A stretch of 64,000 nt of DNA from assembly GCA_023374025.1 (NCBI GenBank), contig SIJG01000020.1, forward strand, positions 62,001 through 126,000, in the 5' to 3' direction. The translations under genes were made by a program, and so were the position numbers. The notes under the pieces were generated by a model, which saw nothing but the letters and a program-made list of their open reading frames with translations, searched no databases and was not told the origin of the DNA. The DNA comes from Heterodera schachtii. Lineage: Eukaryota > Nematoda > Chromadorea > Rhabditida > Heteroderidae. Shown here in pieces: positions 60,170 through 64,000 of this stretch (position 1 is the stretch's first letter; each line of letters starts with the position of its first letter).

Positions 60170-60370
60170 TTAAGCGGCGTGCTTTTTTGGAAAAGAAAAA
60201 CTCTTTGGAACTGGAGGTGCGCTGTGCACGAAAAATTTTGAGAATTTAAATGCAATTTGTTAAAAGATTTGCACCAACATGACCAACTTTGCAATTTTGA
60301 GTCAATTTTTTATGGGAAAAAGTTTTGGGGCCTGGCGGTGCCGAATTGCACCGCCGGTTAAAAAATGTAA
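60170..60370. repeat. G+C stem-loop repeat with conserved flanks
   Basis: Perfect stem GGCGGTGC (60334-60341) / GCACCGCC (60348-60355) with loop CGAATT. The flanks aatgcaatttgttaaaagat, atgaccaactttgcaatttt and gagtcaattttttatggg match the text around 8100-8270 and 63200-63270. The left edge has gcggcgtgcttttttgg and gaggtgcgctgtgcacg. Confidence 0.75.
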
Positions 60371-60959
60371 ATTTTAACCATTTTAATAAGATTTCACTTA
60401 AAAATTGATTTTAATTGGTTTTACGCTTTGTATTTTATAGCCCTTATTAGATAACAGTTAAAAGAAAAATTTTTTAGTTAACTTAGAAAATTAAGTTATA
60501 TTTATAAAAACCCGATTCTTGATTCTAGATTTTTAATTTTCAAAATTTTTTTGATATTATAAATTCGGGTTGAGTAATTCGAATAGACCGAAAAGATTAA
60601 ATTTATTGGGTTTAGACGATTTTTGGTTTATATCATTTTATTATCACTTGTCAAAAGCAGCGTTTCATAAATTCCGCCATTATATTTAAATCAATGGTTC
60701 AATTTATTAATAATATTAAGTGGTTGTATTGATATTTAATTTGATTTTATTTATTAATAAAATTTTGACGTTTGCTTTAAGAATTTAAATGATTATATTT
60801 TTTAGATTTTATATTTCTATTTCATATGCTCATTTATTTGGATATTTTTAGGCATAAAATATTCGAATTTTATTTATTTTAAAAGTAAAATGAAATTTCA
60901 ACATTTTTCAAGTATAAAGATTAGCATTTCTATTAATTTATTTGTTTTTATTAACTCGC
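60371..60959. other. A+T sequence, no gene seen
   Basis: T-rich low-complexity sequence. A short patch near 60555-60590 (attcgggttgagtaattcg) is not assigned. Confidence 0.55.
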
Positions 60960-61052
60960 CGATTAGTTTCTTTTATTAAATTATTATCAATTATTCTTGT
61001 CCACTGCTGTAGTTTCGCGGTACGGCATGCTGGCGATCGCATTTGCTTGTTT
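60960..61052 (+). repeat. Variable cassette (locus h)
   Basis: Upstream cgattagtttcttttatta then ttattatcaattattcttgt. Left box ends at 61001. The middle is 35 bp (61002-61036), about 60% G+C, including gtttcgcggtacggcatgct. Right box tcgcatttgcttgttt at 61037-61052. Confidence 0.85.
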
Positions 61053-61180
61053 TTAACTTTTGTATTATGCATGATTTTTGTTAATTAATAATTTTATTAT
61101 ATGTTAATATTTTTATTTTTATATTACAATGAAGCAAAAACCAAACTAAATAATAAAGAAATGAAAATTAATGTTTAAAT

Positions 61181-61306
61181 TAGGGTAGGCCGGGTCCGGG
61201 TATTTGGCCAAAAACCGGGTCCGGGTATTGCCGGGTCTTGAAAAGCCGGGTCCGTGTCCCAGTTTTTTAACCGGGTCCGGGTATCGGGTCCAACCGGGTC
61301 CTGAGA
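61181..61306 (+). repeat. Word-repeat element, word gggtcc
   Basis: tagggtaggccgggtccggg, tatttggccaaaaaccgggt, attgccgggtcttgaaaagc, gtgtcccagttttttaacc, tatcgggtccaaccgggtcc. Six exact GGGTCC words. It aligns in order with 41428-41560 (ggaaatttttgccaaaaccg, cttgccgg, gaagccggg, ctcggtttttgta, cgaaccggg) although the word itself differs. No right end identified. Confidence 0.75.
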
Positions 61307-61714
61307 AAATCCAAAAAATTTATATTTTTTTCAAATTTTTTCATGTAAAAAAGCTTATGCGTTAAAAATTATATTATAAAATTTATTATGAAAAATATTT
61401 ACTTTATAAATACCGTATTTCTTCGATTATATCCCCCCCTCGATTAGATCCCCCCCCTCGAATAAAGCCCCCCTTTTGAGGGGGGTTGAACTATAAAGCC
61501 CCCCCCTCGATTAGATCCCCCCTCTCGATTATAGCCCCCCCTCCCAAAAAAAAATTTTTTTTTTTCAAAAATTTTTTTAAGTCAGAAAAATGCAAAAACT
61601 ATTGAAAACAATTTATTTCGTGACCGGAAAATGCGTCAGTGCTACAAATATTTTAAAATAAAGTTCTGTAGCATTATGATGGTAGTATAAAAATAAAATT
61701 CTTGACGAATGTCG

Positions 61715-61975
61715 TTCTGAATTGCGAACCCCGGGCGCGAATTCGAACAAAAAGTCGAAAGTCATAATTTTCGAAATTAGAGTTTTCGACAAAATTGGTT
61801 TAAACACACGGAAACAAATTGAAAACCATCAATCTTTCAATAAGAGATCATTTATGCCATTTTTGAACCAGAAATGCGAATTTCGAAAATTGGACTCTTA
61901 AATTTGTTGTTCGAATTCGGGTCCGGTGTTCGGAATTTGGCGAAACGGATACCGGAATTCGTGATCAATGACCTC
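61715..61975. repeat. Imperfect inverted repeat around gcgaattcgaac
   Basis: attgcgaaccccgggcgcga with attcgaac (61714-61747) pairs imperfectly with gttcgaattcgggtccggtg then ttcgg (61913-61942). Inner arms also share ttttcgaaatt. Probably a foldback or MITE relic. The minus frame at 61613-61807 is a by-product. Confidence 0.5.
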
Positions 61976-61992
61976 GGAAACTCAAGGAACTT

Positions 61993-62680
61993 GTTATTAC
62001 AATATTCTTTATTCAAATAAAAATAAAATCCAACGAAGGGGTGACCACTTACACGTTGAATTATAAATAGTAATAGTATTATGGAAGAAAAGGGTACTTT
62101 TAGAGTTAAATTTTGTTAGCCTCCAGCCACGTCTGTATTCGCTTTTTGAAGCAGTCAACAGACGGGGCATCTGTTAATACTTTGTTAAGTTTGGACCAAA
62201 TTAGAGCAGTTCTATTAATAAAAGAATGGGATGTTTTGGTGCATTGTGATTTTAACACAACTTTACATCTTAAATTGTATGGAAAGTGATCGGAAATTAA
62301 AGGAAAAATATCTTTTTTGAGATGGGTTAGACCATTAATGATTTTAAATGCTTGGACTAGGTCTATAACTTTTCTTCTTTCCTCTAAAGATTGTATCTTG
62401 AACAAACTGAGACGTTGTTGGTAGGGAATATAAGGTAATCTACATTTGAAGAGAGCAATTTTTGTAAAATATTTTTGACATCTTTCAATTTTAATGATAT
62501 CCTTTTTTAACTTAGGATTCCAAATTTCAGGTGCGTATTCAAGGAGGGGGCGAATGTACGTCTTGTAAACAGTAGTCCATACCCGAATTGAGCGGGATTT
62601 TAGAAATTTGGCTATATATCTGATCCTTAAATAAGCAGCCTTAGTAATTTTCAGATAGTGATCAGAATGCGCCATTAAAA
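61993..62680 (-). mobile_element. 5'-truncated CR1/Jockey-type non-LTR retrotransposon, 3' end
   Basis: The open frame 62717-62106 encodes 203 residues. From about residue 16 onward it fits the region after the reverse-transcriptase palm in CR1/Jockey-group ORF2 proteins: HSDHYLKITKAAYLRI, YKTYIRPLLEYAPEIWNP (51-68), LEERRKVIDLVQAFKIING (111-129), then SFINRTALIWSKLN and a terminal FKKRI. The catalytic palm and the endonuclease are absent, so the copy is truncated and inactive. The frame is intact to its stop, which suggests a fairly young insertion. Downstream on the minus strand are about 110 bp of 3' UTR ending in ttgaataaagaatattg, typical of these elements. The first residues (MWFFEKN) come from the neighbouring word-repeat element and are not part of the protein. 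Confidence 0.88.
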
Positions 62681-62689
62681 AATTCTTTA

Positions 62690-62809
62690 TTTTTAGGTTT
62701 TTCTCAAAAAACCACAAAAAGCCTCAAAGCCTCATTTTGAAAATTTAGCCTCATTGACCTATTAAAAAACCACAAAATGAGGCTAAAGCCTCAGATATAC
62801 CATCCCTGA
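62690..62809 (-). repeat. Word-repeat element, word tgaggct
   Basis: On the minus strand: cagggatggtatatctgagg, ctttagcctcattttgtggt, aatgaggctaaattttcaaa, atgaggctttgaggcttttt. The CAGGGATGG start is hAT-like. It abuts the 5' truncation point of the retrotransposon. Confidence 0.6.
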
Positions 62810-62999
62810 CAATTAGGTATTGGTAGAATTTTAAATGAAAATTTAGTAGATATTTCTAAAAAATTGCACAAAATTAGTTTGCCGAAAATGAAAAAAAAAC
62901 ATTTTTAATTACCTAATACCACTGAAAAATTTTGGTATTTTGGCAAAAATTTTACCAAAAAAAACACAATTTTTTGTCAGATTTTTGTAAAAAAAGGGT
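62810..62999. other. A+T sequence with taccaaaa/ttttggta repeats
   Basis: Contains attaggtattggtag and acctaataccactg as an imperfect inverted pair, and ttttggtattttggcaaaaa then ttttaccaaaaaaaac. Perhaps a further small MITE. Confidence 0.4.
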
Positions 63000-63139
63000 T
63001 GAACTATAAAGCCCCCCCCTCGATTAGATCCCCCCCCTCGAATAAAGCCCCCCTTTTGAGGGGGGTTGAACAATAGAGCCCCCGGGGGCTATAATCGAAG
63101 AAGTACGGTAATTACGGCCCGATTTTTAAAAAAACTTTT

Positions 63140-63270
63140 GGGAACAAGGGGAGGGGGGGGGGGGGGGGTCGTCCAGCGGTGCCGCTATGCACCGCAGGGA
63201 AATTTTCAAAAAATTTGTTCAGGTTTGTTAACAGATCTTGTCAAAAATCACCAAATTTTGTGTTTTTAGC
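63140..63270. repeat. G+C stem-loop repeat next to a G16 run
   Basis: A G run of 16 (63153-63168) is followed by the stem GCGGTGC (63176-63182), loop CGCTAT and GCACCGC (63189-63195). The flank gtttgttaacagatcttgtc, aaaaatcaccaaattttg, then tttttagccaac is the family flank. The 67-codon frame 63066-63269 is a by-product. Confidence 0.75.
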
Positions 63271-63699
63271 CAACTATTTACAGAATTTATACGAAAAATG
63301 TTAAATTTTGAAAGGATATAAGGTTAAAATCTTGAAGATTATTATTTGGATATTATAAAAATATATGAAAATTTGTATGCTTTTATTTATTAAAGAAGAA
63401 AATTTTTATTTTTTTAAGGTTTTAAGCTTTCTTTACGTAAAGATAAAATTAGAATTTTCAAGAAAATACCAATAAGCCAAAGGAGCAATTAAGAGTGTCG
63501 TTTTAAAATATTAGTCAAATTCAAAAAAAAAATTCTTTCCTCCTACTTTGCTTAACAATTTGGCCCAGAACCACATTCTTACCAGTACTTTTGAACCAGG
63601 ACATTTATACCAAAATGTTCAATTTTTAAGGGAATATAAGGTTAAATTCGGAAAATTATTTTTATTAAAACAATTTTGAGCGTTTTTTTGAGTTTATGA
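63271..63699. other. A+T sequence, possible duplicated flank
   Basis: aaaatgttaaattttgaaag then gatataaggttaaaatc (63295-63331) resembles caaaatgttcaatttttaag with ggaatataaggttaaattc (63612-63650). This is a loose direct repeat about 320 bp apart. No gene. Confidence 0.45.
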
Positions 63700-63800
63700 C
63701 AGGGATGTGATCGAAAAATTTTCAAAATCAGAACATCGGGCTCAAAAAATCAGATTTTGGGGTCAAAAATCAGAACATTTTGCGAAATTGCTTCAAAACA
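63700..63800 (+). repeat. Word-repeat element, word aatcaga(acat)
   Basis: Starts acagggatgtgatcgaaaa and repeats aaaatcagaacatcgggctc, aaaaaatcagattttggggt and caaaaatcagaacattttgc. The CAGGGATG start is hAT-like. The right part is not bounded before the window ends. Confidence 0.5.
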
Positions 63801-64000
63801 GTTATTTTTACAATTTATTCGATCAAAAATGTATTAAACCTTATTTTTTTCGCCTCCAATTATATTATCATCTTTAAAAATTTTGGTGAGAAAATTAACA
63901 AATCGTAAATTTCAGTGCACTCGGGATCAACAAAAAAATTTTTAAGGATATTTTGCGGCGCATTTTTCCAAAAAATTTTTGAGAAATGGGCGAGGGGAGA

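Larger units (their letters stand above)
61411..63110. mobile_element. Inverted-end element with C-rich repeats, containing nested insertions
   Basis: Left end TACCGTATTTCTTCGATTAT (61411-61430), right end ATAATCGAAGAAGTACGGTA (63091-63110), an inverted pair. Both ends are followed inward by repeats of ccccccctcgattagatc, cgaataaagcccccc and ttttgaggggggttgaac (61431-61535 and 63000-63090). Between them are an inverted repeat (61715-61975), the retrotransposon fragment (61993-62680) and a word-repeat element (to 62809). It may be one element with insertions or two solo copies. TA at each outer edge would fit a TA-targeting transposon but is weak evidence in this A+T-rich DNA. Confidence 0.6.

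Noticed and set aside
2689..61052. Variable cassettes as a dispersed CRISPR-like array
   Set aside because: Spacing is kilobases and irregular, boxes are worn, orientation varies, no cas-like gene is present and the setting is eukaryotic. Only the conserved-variable-conserved layout is comparable.
2689..61052. Variable cassettes as micro-exons of a giant gene
   Set aside because: In the frame set by the left box, loci a, b and n have stops early in the middle, and the frame at the right box differs between c and d. Consistent AG/GT borders were not seen.
111..61807. Some forty open frames of 60-105 codons other than those discussed
   Set aside because: They are dominated by Phe, Leu, Ile, Lys, Asn and Tyr, as expected from T-rich or A-rich runs. 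None shows a motif, and those in repeats are not kept open in the paralogous copy.
63066..63269. 67-codon open frame with a Gly-run
   Set aside because: The glycines come from the G16 run and the rest from the stem-loop repeat.

Overview
The window looks like intergenic or heterochromatic DNA from a very A+T-rich animal genome. By eye it is about 80% A+T. Three things point to a metazoan: the 3' half of a CR1/Jockey-type non-LTR retrotransposon polyprotein (61993-62680, minus), a Tc1/mariner-type element with long inverted repeats and TA flanks (39440-40669), and two hAT-type MITEs with perfect 8-bp target-site duplications (27607-28233 and 57100-57632). A nematode is possible given the base composition and a degenerate TTAGGC-like patch at 28911-28975, but the sequence does not prove it. 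I found no intact host protein-coding gene, no rRNA, no tRNA and no CRISPR array. Nearly all open frames are chance T-rich or A-rich stretches.

The bulk is old, diverged repeat. It falls into blocks with strong strand asymmetry: mainly T-rich at about 0-3.8, 5.5-7.5, 14.2-37.2 and 50.7-61 kb, and A-rich at about 3.8-5.5, 8.5-12.2, 13.3-14.2 and 37.3-50.5 kb. Several pairs of related segments are direct when both lie in blocks of the same type (16.8 with 30.5 kb; 21.3 with 34.7 kb; 28.5 with 30.0 kb; 39.1 with 43.3 kb). They are inverted when one lies in a T block and the other in an A block (11.6 with 52.4 kb; 42.9 with 53.1 kb; 28.5 with 37.5 kb). The simplest reading is one repeat superfamily laid down in both orientations.

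Inside this background sit short cassettes of about 40-65 bp that are much richer in G+C. At least eight share a left box (TTATTCTTGTC), a right box (about TCGCATTTGGTCGTTT) and a middle of roughly 17-39 bp that differs at every locus (2.7, 24.5, 30.0, 36.7, 36.9, 57.8, 60.0 and 61.0 kb; related forms at 17.5 and 31.0 kb; reverse-strand or broken copies at 37.8, 41.9 and 47.4 kb). This conserved-variable-conserved layout is the most unusual signal in the window.

A second class, younger and G+C-rich, is made of elements built from one short word repeated many times. Loci share a common layout but carry a different word: tcacgg-like at 7.4 kb, gagacc at 8.0 kb, gggacc at 41.4 kb, gggtcc at 61.2 kb, tcgggg at 38.3 and 45.5 kb. 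They often lie beside a conserved G+C stem-loop (GGCGGYGCC/GGCACCGCC) at 7.6, 8.2, 38.0, 60.3 and 63.2 kb. The right end (61.2-64 kb) is a nest of such elements around the retrotransposon fragment.
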